A stretch of 64,000 nt of DNA from contig NZ_JAMLJN010000001.1 of NCBI RefSeq assembly GCF_023634865.1, positions 186,001 through 250,000 on the forward strand, given 5' to 3'. A program made the translations under genes and the position numbers. Positions 33,343-41,071 of this stretch are shown here, piece by piece. The first letter of the stretch is position 1, and the number at the start of each line of letters is the position of its first letter. The DNA comes from Flavobacterium fragile. GTDB taxonomy: Bacteria; Bacteroidota; Bacteroidia; Flavobacteriales; Flavobacteriaceae. Below the pieces are notes generated by a model. That model had not been told where the DNA came from. It ran no database searches and worked only from the letters and a program-made list of their open reading frames with translations.

Positions 33343-33867
33343 TTAGAATTCGATTGAATTAACAATTTTTACGAATTCATTTTTTAATTCTTCGTTAGTA
33401 ATTCCTTTTTCAGCATCGAAATTCTCCCCGAAACTTGGTAATGAAAAACTTCCTTTAATAATTCCTCCTTGAAATGGGAATCTGTTTTTTGCAATTTCTA
33501 AAACCGTACTTCCTCCTCGTGGTCCAGGAGATGTAGCCAATAAAAACATAGGCTTGTCTTGAAATACGTTCATGTTAACTCTTGAAGTCCAATCGAAAAT
33601 ATTTTTAAAAGCCGTAGCATAAACGCCATTGTGTTCTGCAAATGAAATAATGATTAAATCTGCTGTTCCTAGTTTGTTGTAAAAGTCATGAGCTAGCTGT
33701 GGAATGCCGTTTTTTTCTTTATCAATTGAAAAAATAGGCATTTCATAATCGTTTAAATCTAAGATTTCAATTGAAGTATTTTCAAATTGATTTGCGGCAT
33801 AAGTTGCCAATTGTTTATTAATCGAAGTTTCACTATTTGAAGCTCCAAACGCAATTATTTTCTTCAT
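33343..33867 (-). CDS. NADPH-dependent FMN reductase-like protein
   Basis: 174 aa, flavodoxin-like fold. FGASNSETSINKQLATYAA is the phosphate-binding loop, LNDYEMPIFSID the second conserved element, and LIISFAEHNGVYATAFKNIFDW with TSPGPRGGSTVLE the flavin site. It belongs with ArsH/YieF-like NAD(P)H:quinone or azo reductases. It is the last gene of a five-gene minus-strand group (Crp/Fnr, pirin, GNAT, small membrane protein, this one). Confidence 0.9.
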   Translation of the reverse strand: MKKIIAFGASNSETSINKQLATYAANQFENTSIEILDLNDYEMPIFSIDKEKNGIPQLAHDFYNKLGTADLIIISFAEHNGVYATAFKNIFDWTSRVNMNVFQDKPMFLLATSPGPRGGSTVLEIAKNRFPFQGGIIKGSFSLPSFGENFDAEKGITNEELKNEFVKIVNSIEF

Positions 33868-33873
33868 TGTATT

Positions 33874-34086
33874 TTATTTGTTAAGCCAATTTCCTGAAAT
33901 TTTACGCAATATGGGTAATGATACGAAAATCATTAAAGGAACTAATATTCCCATCATGATTAAAGTTTTTATAGGTAAAGGCAAGTTGTTAATTTTATCG
34001 CTAATTAGATAAGTTAATAATGTTATTGCCGGATATATAGCAATCCAAACCATAACGGAAAATTTCCATTTAGGAGTTTGTTTCAT
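33874..34086 (-). CDS. Two-helix membrane protein resembling the tail of ABM-type monooxygenases
   Basis: 70 aa: TPKWKFSVMVWIAIYPAITLLTYLI, a short loop with NNLPLPIKTLIMMGILVPLMIFVSLPIL, and a C-terminal Trp. From memory this matches the C-terminal membrane module often fused to antibiotic-biosynthesis-monooxygenase (ABM) domains; here the module is alone, with no ABM domain in the frame or next to it. The ATG overlaps the upstream GNAT stop as TAATG (34084-34088), so coupling is likely. Function unknown. Confidence 0.65.
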   Translation of the reverse strand: MKQTPKWKFSVMVWIAIYPAITLLTYLISDKINNLPLPIKTLIMMGILVPLMIFVSLPILRKISGNWLNK

Positions 34087-34367
34087 TATAATACGTCGGT
34101 AAATTCTGGAGTTTTATCAAAAACACTTTTTGCAAACGGACACAAAGGCACAATTTTGATACCCTTTTCTCGAGCAAATTCCACTGCTTTTAGTACCATT
34201 TTTTTACCAAAACCTTTTCCTTCGTTCCCTGGATTTACTTCGGTATGGTCGATAATGATTTTATCTTCGCCAGCAAAAACAAAGGTCATCATTGCTTCTT
34301 GTTTGCCTTCTACTTCAATGTAAAAAGCGCCTTTGTTGTCGTTTATTTTAAGTTGTACTTCACTCAT
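34086..34367 (-). CDS. Small GNAT (YjdJ/NATD1-type) acetyltransferase-like protein
   Basis: 93 aa. The short GNAT family PF14542: NDNKGAFYIEVEGKQEAMMTF, IIIDHTEVNPGNEGKGFGKKMVLKAVEFAREKGIKIVPLCPFAKSVF. The acetyl-CoA loop is the GxGxGxK-like NEGKGFGKK, and PLCPFAKSVF is the family hallmark. Many members are uncharacterised. It couples to the 70-aa membrane protein gene. Confidence 0.9.
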   Translation of the reverse strand: MSEVQLKINDNKGAFYIEVEGKQEAMMTFVFAGEDKIIIDHTEVNPGNEGKGFGKKMVLKAVEFAREKGIKIVPLCPFAKSVFDKTPEFTDVL

Positions 34368-34380
34368 GATTTAATTTTTT

Positions 34381-34403
34381 ACTGCGACTGACTACTGCGA
34401 CTG
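34381..34403. repeat. Tandem ACTGCGACTG repeat
   Basis: ACTGCGACTG occurs at 34381-34390 and again at 34394-34403, separated by ACT, in the 44-base gap between the pirin and GNAT genes. The same decamer occurs at 10709-10718. Confidence 0.65.
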
Positions 34404-34411
34404 CTAACTAA

Positions 34412-35125
34412 TTATTGTTCCATCGGAATTTCCATCACTAAAAATTTAGCATTAGAATTCGCTTTAATTTCGATTTCATTGGTTTCCCAAATTCCTATGG
34501 CATCTCTTTTTTCTAATTTTTGACCGTTAACATTGATTTCTCCTTCAATATTCATGATGTAAAAACCATTTCCTTCTTTTTTAAGTGCCAATTTTTTTGA
34601 AAAATCAGCATCAAAATCACTTAAATAAAACCATGCATCTTGATGAATCCAAACACCGGCATCATCTGGATTTGGGGATAAGATTTGAGCAAAATCATTT
34701 TTCTCTAATGATTTGTCTAAAGTAATTTGCTGATAACGAGGCTCTACATTTCGATATTTCGGAAATAACCAAATTTGGAATAATTTTGTGTGTTGGTCAG
34801 CATTAGGATTGAATTCACTATGAAGAATTCCTGTTCCAGCGCTCATTACTTGAATGTCACCACTTTTTATAGTTGTACCATTTCCCATACTATCTTTATG
34901 AGCTAAATCGCCTTCTAGGGGAATCGTAATGATTTCCATATTGTCGTGTGGATGTGTTCCAAAACCCATTCCTCCAGCAATAGTGTCATCGTTTAGAACA
35001 CGTAACATTCCAAACTGAATTTTTTCAGGATTATACCAATTGGCAAAACTAAAACTATGATAAGCATTTAACCAACCATGATTAGCATGACCTCTTTCGC
35101 TTGATTTGTGAAATATAGTTTTCAT
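34412..35125 (-). CDS. Pirin-family protein
   Basis: 237 aa bicupin. The iron-site residues are conserved: His-Pro-His in GFGTHPHDNMEI, and His/Glu in GTGILHSEFNPN. Pirins include quercetin 2,3-dioxygenases and redox-sensing regulators. Reading starts at MKTIFHKSSERGHANHGW, the family start. It lies upstream of the GNAT gene and downstream of the Crp/Fnr gene. Substrate unknown. Confidence 0.92.
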   Translation of the reverse strand: MKTIFHKSSERGHANHGWLNAYHSFSFANWYNPEKIQFGMLRVLNDDTIAGGMGFGTHPHDNMEIITIPLEGDLAHKDSMGNGTTIKSGDIQVMSAGTGILHSEFNPNADQHTKLFQIWLFPKYRNVEPRYQQITLDKSLEKNDFAQILSPNPDDAGVWIHQDAWFYLSDFDADFSKKLALKKEGNGFYIMNIEGEINVNGQKLEKRDAIGIWETNEIEIKANSNAKFLVMEIPMEQ

Positions 35126-35203
35126 ATTAAGTAATTTTAGTAATTATTATGATACAAATTTACATCCATGAATAGGGAAGAGTACTTAACCTAGATTAAG
35201 AAA

Positions 35204-35779
35204 TTATTTTTTTAGCAAACGAGCTTTCATCTTACTGAAAAATTCGGGTGTAACGCCAATGTAAGATGCTATGTGTTTTTGTGGGATTTTTTGAATTAAG
35301 CTTGGGTATTTTGAACAAAATTTCTCAAAGCGTTCTTCAGCAGTTAAGCTCAAATTATCCATTAAGCGTTCTTGATGTGCTACTAATGAGTTTTCCGCTA
35401 AAATTCTAAAAAAACGTTCTAATTTTGGAATTTCTTGATAAAGTTGCTGTTGATTTTCTTTGGTGATAATTACTACTTCGGAATCTTCTAAAACTTCGAT
35501 AAATAAGTTGCCAGGTTTTCCCGAAATATAACTATACATATCACCAATCCACCAACCTTCGCAAGCAAAATGTAATACGTGTTCGATAATGTTATCATTA
35601 ATATTGAAACTTCTCAAAATTCCGGAATTCACAAAATACGTGCAAGTCGCCACTTCGCCCGCACTCAATAAAATGGTTTTAGCTTTGAATTGTTTGGTTT
35701 CAGTTTTAGACAAAAACAACTCTTGCTCTTCAGGAGTTAGCGTAACATGTTTGGCGATATTTTCTAAAATAGATTGCAT
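35204..35779 (-). CDS. Crp/Fnr-family regulator
   Basis: 191 aa. The cyclic-nucleotide-binding fold is visible (KTILLSAGEVATCTYFVNSGILRSFNINDNI, then FEVLEDSEVVIITKENQQQLY), and the C-terminal ERFEKFCSKYPSLIQKIPQKHIASYIGVTPEFFSKMKARLLKK holds a helix-turn-helix of the Bacteroidota Crp/Fnr type. It lacks the cysteines needed for an Fnr iron-sulfur cluster, and residues for cAMP binding are not obvious. It could control the downstream pirin-to-FMN-reductase group, 78 bases away. Confidence 0.88.
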   Translation of the reverse strand: MQSILENIAKHVTLTPEEQELFLSKTETKQFKAKTILLSAGEVATCTYFVNSGILRSFNINDNIIEHVLHFACEGWWIGDMYSYISGKPGNLFIEVLEDSEVVIITKENQQQLYQEIPKLERFFRILAENSLVAHQERLMDNLSLTAEERFEKFCSKYPSLIQKIPQKHIASYIGVTPEFFSKMKARLLKK

Positions 35780-35818
35780 TACTCCAAAAATACAATTTAA
35801 TTTTGGGATTCCAGAAAC

Positions 35819-35847
35819 AAAAAAACCGATGCATTACACATCGGTTT
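35819..35847 (-). terminator. Terminator of the U32 peptidase-family gene
   Basis: AAACCGATG and CATCGGTTT form a 9-bp stem with a 7-base loop; minus strand runs into T-rich sequence. Confidence 0.75.
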
Positions 35848-35852
35848 CTATA

Positions 35853-37724
35853 TTAATGAAAGTGATCTTCTTCAATTTCAAATTCGGCATCTTTTTCCCA
35901 AATTTCCATTTCACAAGGTTTACAATTGAATTTTAATTTGTATTCCAATTCGCCTTGTTTTAAAACTAAAGGTTCTTTTAGCTTTTTGTCCATGTTTTCA
36001 CGATGGTATTTTGGACAACGTTCTAATTCGTATTTGATGCAATATTTAGTGGTCATTACACGAGATTTTCCTGGATCCCATTGCAATTCAAACGCTTTTT
36101 CAATTTCGGTTACACCATGACGTTCGTAAAATTTACGAGCCGTTTTATTAGCTACATTGTACATGAAATCCAATTTTGTTTCTGGATATGGATGCGATGT
36201 TTTTACCAATTGGTGTTCTTTACGAACATAATTTTTCAAACGAATTTCCGATAATTGTTCGTAAACCGTTCTTCGCATTTCGTTGATTTTTGAAATCGGA
36301 AGGAACCAATTTTCAGAGAATATAACTGAAATTTCATCAGCAGTATAAGGCGTAAATCCTGTTTTAGCCAATTGCGTTTTGATATTTTCTTCTATAGATT
36401 CGTTGTTTTTAGTACGCTCTTTTGAATGCTCTAATTTAACAACACTTACATTTCCATCTTCATCGGTTGCAATTAATTCGAAACCATTTTCGTTTTCAGT
36501 CATCAATAAAGTAGTGCTGATTTTTCGAACTGCACTATCTTCTCGTTCTACTAATTTGATGAAAGCCGCATCATTATTTCTATAAATGAAAGTACCTTCT
36601 TTGATTTCTTTCAATACGTTTGGATATACAATTCCATTTTCTACTTTGTTTACGTAAATACCTTCGGCTTCGTTATTGGCGTTGATGTAGCATAAACCAT
36701 CACCATTATTAAGTAATTCACCGTTTTCAATTACATAAGAATTCCCAACCGTTTTTATTAATTTACCAATATATTGCCCTTTTGATTTTGGACTTTCCCA
36801 AGAACCAATGGCTTGATGTCTTTCGTTAACGAAATAATCAGTATAACCACGATTGAAGGTTCTGTTTAAAGCCGCATCAAAAGTGTAAGTACAACTTCCC
36901 GAAGAAGCTTTAGTGTATTTATCGCTGTTTTTTTCTAAGAAATCATCTAACTTCTGACGTAAATAAGAAACGTTGTTTTTTACATACACCACATCTTTTA
37001 AACGCCCTTCAATTTTAAAAGAAACAATACCCGCTTCAATTAAATTTGGAATTTGGTCCGTGACATCAAAATCTTTAATCGAAAGTAAATGACTATTTCG
37101 AATTAAAGTATCGCCATTTCCATCAATTAAATTATAAGGTAAACGACAATTTTGTGCACAAGAACCTCGGTTTGCCGAACGTTCGCCATTAGCAACACTC
37201 ATATAGCAATTTCCGCTAAACGAAACACACAAAGCACCTGTTACGAAAAATTCTAATTCTACATCCGTAGACTGGCTAATTTCTTTGATTTGGTGTAAGT
37301 TTAACTCACGTGCCAAAACCACTCTTTGGATTCCTGCATCAGCTAAGAATTTAATTTTATCGGCATCACGATTATTGGCTTGTGTGCTCGCATGAAGTGC
37401 AATAGGAGGTAACTCCATTTCCATAATCGCCATGTCTTGAATGATTAAAGCATCAACTCCAGCATCGTATAATTTCCAAATCAACTGACGACACGTTTCT
37501 AATTCATCATCGTATAAAATAGTGTTGATTACCACAAATACCTGAACATTATACAAGTGCGCATATTGAACAAGTGCCGCAACATCTTCTAGCGAATTAT
37601 GAGCATTTGAACGCGCTCCAAATTGTGGTGCTCCAATATAAACCGCATCGGCACCTGCGTTGATTGCAGCAATACCAGTTAGTAAATCTTTTGCTGGAGC
37701 TAAAATTTCAATCTTCTTCTTCAT
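35853..37724 (-). CDS. U32-family RNA hydroxylation protein (RlhA/TrhP-like)
   Basis: 623 aa, of the long type with a C-terminal DUF3656-like part, closest in layout to RlhA. The start KKKIEILAPAKDLLTGIAAINAGADAVYIGAPQFGAR and the motif EFFVTGALCVSFSGNCYMS are the U32 signature. Cys166, Cys173 and Cys189 (GSCAQNCRLPY) are candidate iron-sulfur ligands. RlhA hydroxylates 23S rRNA C2501 and TrhP hydroxylates tRNA uridine; this one could be either, and the protease name is probably misleading. The C-terminus is Cys/Glu-rich (KFNCKPCEMEIWEKDAEFEIEEDHFH) and could bind metal. Confidence 0.85.
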   Translation of the reverse strand: MKKKIEILAPAKDLLTGIAAINAGADAVYIGAPQFGARSNAHNSLEDVAALVQYAHLYNVQVFVVINTILYDDELETCRQLIWKLYDAGVDALIIQDMAIMEMELPPIALHASTQANNRDADKIKFLADAGIQRVVLARELNLHQIKEISQSTDVELEFFVTGALCVSFSGNCYMSVANGERSANRGSCAQNCRLPYNLIDGNGDTLIRNSHLLSIKDFDVTDQIPNLIEAGIVSFKIEGRLKDVVYVKNNVSYLRQKLDDFLEKNSDKYTKASSGSCTYTFDAALNRTFNRGYTDYFVNERHQAIGSWESPKSKGQYIGKLIKTVGNSYVIENGELLNNGDGLCYINANNEAEGIYVNKVENGIVYPNVLKEIKEGTFIYRNNDAAFIKLVEREDSAVRKISTTLLMTENENGFELIATDEDGNVSVVKLEHSKERTKNNESIEENIKTQLAKTGFTPYTADEISVIFSENWFLPISKINEMRRTVYEQLSEIRLKNYVRKEHQLVKTSHPYPETKLDFMYNVANKTARKFYERHGVTEIEKAFELQWDPGKSRVMTTKYCIKYELERCPKYHRENMDKKLKEPLVLKQGELEYKLKFNCKPCEMEIWEKDAEFEIEEDHFH

Positions 37725-37830
37725 TTCTAAATCTTTAATCTTTCGGGATTTGCCGAAAAAAAGTGTGCAAAGTTCTTATAAAAAATCCAAGATTTCTAAT
37801 TCGAGTTCGCTTTTTTTGAATTTAGAGCAT

Positions 37831-37871
37831 AAAAAAACACGAATTGGTCTAAATTAATAAATCAATTCGTG
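37831..37871 (-). terminator. Terminator of the aspartate aminotransferase-like gene
   Basis: CACGAATTG (37838-37846) and CAATTCGTG (37863-37871) make a 9-bp stem with a 16-base loop; minus strand continues with seven T. Confidence 0.75.
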
Positions 37872-37893
37872 CTAATTTGTATTTTAATTTTGT

Positions 37894-39078
37894 TTAAGAA
37901 ACCGCTTCTTTGATTCTTCTCATTGCTTCTGTTAATAAAACTTCGCTTGTAGCGTATGAGAAACGAATACAATTTGGATTTCCAAAAGCATCACCAGTTA
38001 CAGTCGCCACATTTGCTTCTGCTAATAAGAACATTGAGAAATCTGTAGCGTCTTTGATTAACTGCCCTTTTAAAGTTTTTCCGAAGAAATAGGATACATC
38101 TGGGAATACATAAAAAGCACCTTCTGGAACATTCAATTTGAATCCTGGAATTTCTTTCACCAATCCAACAACTAAGTCTCTACGGTTTTTGAAAGCAGAA
38201 ACCATTTCGTTTAATACACTTGGATCAGCTTCAACAGCAGTAATTGTAGCTCTTTGTGCAATAGAATTGGCTCCAGAAGTTACTTGTCCTTGAATTTTTG
38301 TACACGCTTTTGCAATGAATTCTGGCGCTCCGATATAACCAATTCTCCAACCTGTCATAGCGAATGCTTTCGCAACTCCATTAACCGTGATCGTTCTGTC
38401 AAACATGCCCTGAATAGAGGCAATACTGCAAAATGTTCCTGAGAAGTTAATGTGTTCGTAGATTTCGTCAGAAACTACATATACGTGTGGATGTTTTTCT
38501 AAAACTTTAGCTAAAGCTGTTAGTTCTTCACGATTGTAAACCGAACCACTTGGATTACAAGGTGAACTGAACCACATCATTTTTGTTTTTGGTGTGATAG
38601 CAGCTTCTAATTGTTCTGGTGTAATTTTGAAATCACTTTCAACAGAAGTAGGAACTTCAACTGGAACTCCACCAGAAAGTTTAATAATTTCGAAATACGA
38701 AACCCAATATGGAGCTGGAAGAATTACTTCGTCGCCTTCGTTTAACATTACTTGTGCAATGTTGTATAAGGATTGTTTTGCTCCTGTAGAAACTACAATT
38801 TGGGATGGTTTGTAATCTAAATTATTATCTCTTTTGAATTTTTTGCAAATCGCCTCTTTCAATTCTAGGTAGCCTTCTACTGGAGTATACGTACTATAGT
38901 TTTCATCGATAGCTTTTTTTGCAGCTTTTTTGATGAATTCAGGAGTGTTGAAATCTGGTTCTCCTAAACTAAGGCTGATAATGTCTTTTCCTTGTGCTTT
39001 TAATTCTCTTGCCAAAGCCGCCATTGCTAAAGTTTGAGAAACGGCTAAGTTGTTGATTCTGTCCGATAACGGGTTCAT
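37894..39078 (-). CDS. PLP-dependent aminotransferase, class I (aspartate-type)
   Basis: 394 aa. Fold type I, AspC/class Ib-like. The PLP-binding Lys237 is in NGVAKAFAMTGWRIGY; SLGEPDFNTPEFIK, STGAKQSLYNIAQVML and SPCNPSGSVY (with the cofactor Asn and Asp of VVSDEIYEHI) are conserved. Probable substrates are aspartate/2-oxoglutarate, but related enzymes act on aromatic amino acids, so the specificity is provisional. Confidence 0.93.
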   Translation of the reverse strand: MNPLSDRINNLAVSQTLAMAALARELKAQGKDIISLSLGEPDFNTPEFIKKAAKKAIDENYSTYTPVEGYLELKEAICKKFKRDNNLDYKPSQIVVSTGAKQSLYNIAQVMLNEGDEVILPAPYWVSYFEIIKLSGGVPVEVPTSVESDFKITPEQLEAAITPKTKMMWFSSPCNPSGSVYNREELTALAKVLEKHPHVYVVSDEIYEHINFSGTFCSIASIQGMFDRTITVNGVAKAFAMTGWRIGYIGAPEFIAKACTKIQGQVTSGANSIAQRATITAVEADPSVLNEMVSAFKNRRDLVVGLVKEIPGFKLNVPEGAFYVFPDVSYFFGKTLKGQLIKDATDFSMFLLAEANVATVTGDAFGNPNCIRFSYATSEVLLTEAMRRIKEAVS

Positions 39079-39104
39079 TGTGTGTTAGTTATTATAGTTA
39101 ATAC

Positions 39105-39128
39105 AAAAGACGCGATTCCTCGCGTCTC
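39105..39128 (-). terminator. Terminator of the desaturase gene
   Basis: GACGCGA and TCGCGTC form a 7-bp GC-rich stem with a TTCC loop; minus strand continues TTTTGT. Confidence 0.7.
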
Positions 39129-39135
39129 TTCTTTA

Positions 39136-40230
39136 TTATGCTAATTGTGGTTTTCTTCCTAATTCTCTCAAATGCTTGAAGTGAGAAGCGATGGCTGCTC
39201 GAGTCGTTTTGAACTCGTGATACGGCAAGTTACATTCTGCAGCAGTTTGTTTTACAATTTCTGCAATCTTATCGTAGTGAATGTGACTGATATTCGGGAA
39301 AATATGATGTTCAATTTGGTGATTTAATCCACCTGTATAATAATTTACAATCCAGTTTTTAGGAGCAAAGTTAGCTGTTGTGAACAATTGGTGAATGGCC
39401 CAAGTGTTTTCAATTTCTCCGTTTTCATCTGGCATTGGATTTACGGTGTCTTCTACAACGTGTGCTAATTGGAAAACAACACTTAGGATTAAACCTGCAG
39501 TGTAATGCATTACAACAAAACCTAAAAGAACTTTCCACCAAGTTACGCCAAATACAATTGGTAAAACAATCCAAATAGAGAAATAAATTAACTTCGTTAT
39601 GATTAAAGTGGTCCATTGAAAAGCTGGACTTTTTGCTTCACCATATGATAATTTTCTTTTTAAGTAACGTTTCATCTGTAAGAAATCAGTTGTGATTGCC
39701 CAGTTGAACGTTAATAATCCGTATAAGAAAACAGAATAATAATGTTGAAATCTGTGGTGACTGTACCATTTGGCTGTTTTAGAAAAACGTAAAATTCTTC
39801 CCGCTTCTAAATCTTCATCATGGCCTATGATGTTCGTATATGTATGGTGTAATACATTGTGTTGTACTTGCCAGTTGTACACATTTCCAGCTAAGATGTA
39901 GATACTTCCGCCCATTAATTTGTTTACCCAAGACTTGGTTGAGTAAGCACCGTGATTTCCATCGTGCATTACATTCATTCCAACTCCTGCCATTCCAATT
40001 CCGATTACTACGTTTAATAATAAATATACCCAAAACGGCATATCCATAGCTAATAGGAAGAAATAAGGTGTTAAGAAAAGACCGAACATTACAATTGTTT
40101 TTAAATGTAATTTCCAGTTTCCAGTTTTGTTGATTTTATTTTCTTTGAAATAGTCGTTTACTCGTTTATTTAAAGTTCTGAAAAATTTCAGATTGTCCTC
40201 TTTTGAAAAAATCGGGGTTGTGGTATTCAT
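39136..40230 (-). CDS. Acyl-CoA/fatty acid desaturase
   Basis: 364 aa from ATG 40230 (a TTG five codons upstream is possible but a -7 element at 40260-40253 favours the ATG). A membrane diiron desaturase: three His boxes HDGNHG (about 94), HNVLHHTYT (about 128) and HQIEHHIFPN (about 305), with hydrophobic segments between them. These enzymes introduce double bonds into fatty acyl chains, probably adjusting membrane fluidity. The N-terminal KFFRTLNKRVNDYFKENKINKTGNW resembles linoleoyl-CoA or delta-6-type desaturases; regiospecificity unknown. Confidence 0.92.
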   Translation of the reverse strand: MNTTTPIFSKEDNLKFFRTLNKRVNDYFKENKINKTGNWKLHLKTIVMFGLFLTPYFFLLAMDMPFWVYLLLNVVIGIGMAGVGMNVMHDGNHGAYSTKSWVNKLMGGSIYILAGNVYNWQVQHNVLHHTYTNIIGHDEDLEAGRILRFSKTAKWYSHHRFQHYYSVFLYGLLTFNWAITTDFLQMKRYLKRKLSYGEAKSPAFQWTTLIITKLIYFSIWIVLPIVFGVTWWKVLLGFVVMHYTAGLILSVVFQLAHVVEDTVNPMPDENGEIENTWAIHQLFTTANFAPKNWIVNYYTGGLNHQIEHHIFPNISHIHYDKIAEIVKQTAAECNLPYHEFKTTRAAIASHFKHLRELGRKPQLA

Positions 40231-40252
40231 ATATTGTGTATTCAAATTTCGT

Positions 40253-40260
40253 CAAAGATA
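40253..40260 (-). promoter_or_regulatory. -7 element of the desaturase gene
   Basis: Minus strand TATCTTTG, about 22 bases before ATG 40230. The -33 element is unclear. It supports the ATG start. Confidence 0.45.
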
Positions 40261-40315
40261 ATTATTATAATTTTTTCATTTATGATATTCGTCATTTTTT
40301 ATTCACCAAAAAGCG

Positions 40316-40323
40316 TATTTTTG
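40316..40323 (+). promoter_or_regulatory. -7 element of rsmG
   Basis: TATTTTTG, 15 bases before the rsmG ATG at 40339; no good -33 element. Divergent from the desaturase promoter. Confidence 0.4.
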
Positions 40324-40338
40324 TGTAAAATTTAACGA

Positions 40339-40968
40339 ATGGAAGAAATTTTAAAGCAATTTCCTAATTTGACTGAAAATCAAATACTTCAGTTTCAAAA
40401 ATTACAAGGTTTATACGAAGATTGGAATGCCAAAATTAATGTGATTTCACGAAAAGATATCGACGAATTATATACACGACACGTTTTACATTCACTTGGG
40501 ATTGCAAAAATTATTGATTTTCGTCCAGGTTCTAAAATTATGGATGTAGGAACAGGTGGTGGTTTTCCTGGAATTCCATTAGCAATTTTATTTCCAGAAG
40601 TTGATTTTTATTTGATTGATGTAATTGCAAAGAAAATCAAAGTTGTGAATGAAGTGGCATCCGGTTTAGGATTAAAAAATGTAAAAGCCGAACAAAAACG
40701 TGCCGAATTAGTCAAACAAGAATTCGATTTCATCGTTAGTCGTGCTGTAACCAATATGCCTGATTTTGTTAAATGGGTAGATGATAAAGTTTCAAAAAAA
40801 CAAAACCACGAATTAGCCAACGGAATTTTATACCTAAAAGGCGGTGATTTAACCGAAGAATTAAAGGATTTTCCAAAAGCAACACAATATAATTTATCTG
40901 ATTTCTTCTCAGATGAGTTTTTTGAAACTAAGAAAGTGGTGCATTTGCCTTTGAAGTATAAGAAGTAA
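40339..40968 (+). CDS. rsmG: 16S rRNA (guanine527-N7)-methyltransferase
   Basis: 209 aa. RsmG (GidB) methylates G527 of 16S rRNA; loss can give low-level streptomycin resistance. The SAM motif is IMDVGTGGGFPGIPLAI (about 71-87); FYLIDVIAKKIKVVNEVASGLGL and FDFIVSRAVTNMPDFVKW are the next conserved segments. Full length. It ends at a triplicated 7-base repeat and is convergent with pruA. Confidence 0.96.
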   Translation: MEEILKQFPNLTENQILQFQKLQGLYEDWNAKINVISRKDIDELYTRHVLHSLGIAKIIDFRPGSKIMDVGTGGGFPGIPLAILFPEVDFYLIDVIAKKIKVVNEVASGLGLKNVKAEQKRAELVKQEFDFIVSRAVTNMPDFVKWVDDKVSKKQNHELANGILYLKGGDLTEELKDFPKATQYNLSDFFSDEFFETKKVVHLPLKYKK

Positions 40969-40997
40969 GTGAATAGTGAATAGTGAATAGTAATTAG
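40968..40997. repeat. Tandem heptamer repeat GTGAATA x3
   Basis: Three perfect copies of GTGAATA lie at 40969-40989, followed by GTAATTAG. They begin on the last base of the rsmG stop codon. The word is related to AGTGATTAGT between clpP and clpX. Confidence 0.75.
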
Positions 40998-41013
40998 TTA
41001 ATAGCTACATAAA

Positions 41014-41052
41014 AACAAAACCCGATTCTCACATGAAAATCGGGTTTTTTAT
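41014..41052. terminator. Bidirectional terminator between rsmG and pruA
   Basis: AAACCCGATT and AATCGGGTTT form a 10-bp stem with a 10-base loop, with A-run left and T-run right. Confidence 0.85.
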
Positions 41053-41071
41053 TTCTACTTCGTATTTCGGA

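Noticed and set aside
35853..37724. U32 protein as a collagenase
   Set aside because: Cys pattern and C-terminal part match RNA hydroxylation proteins; no protease catalytic residues are evident.
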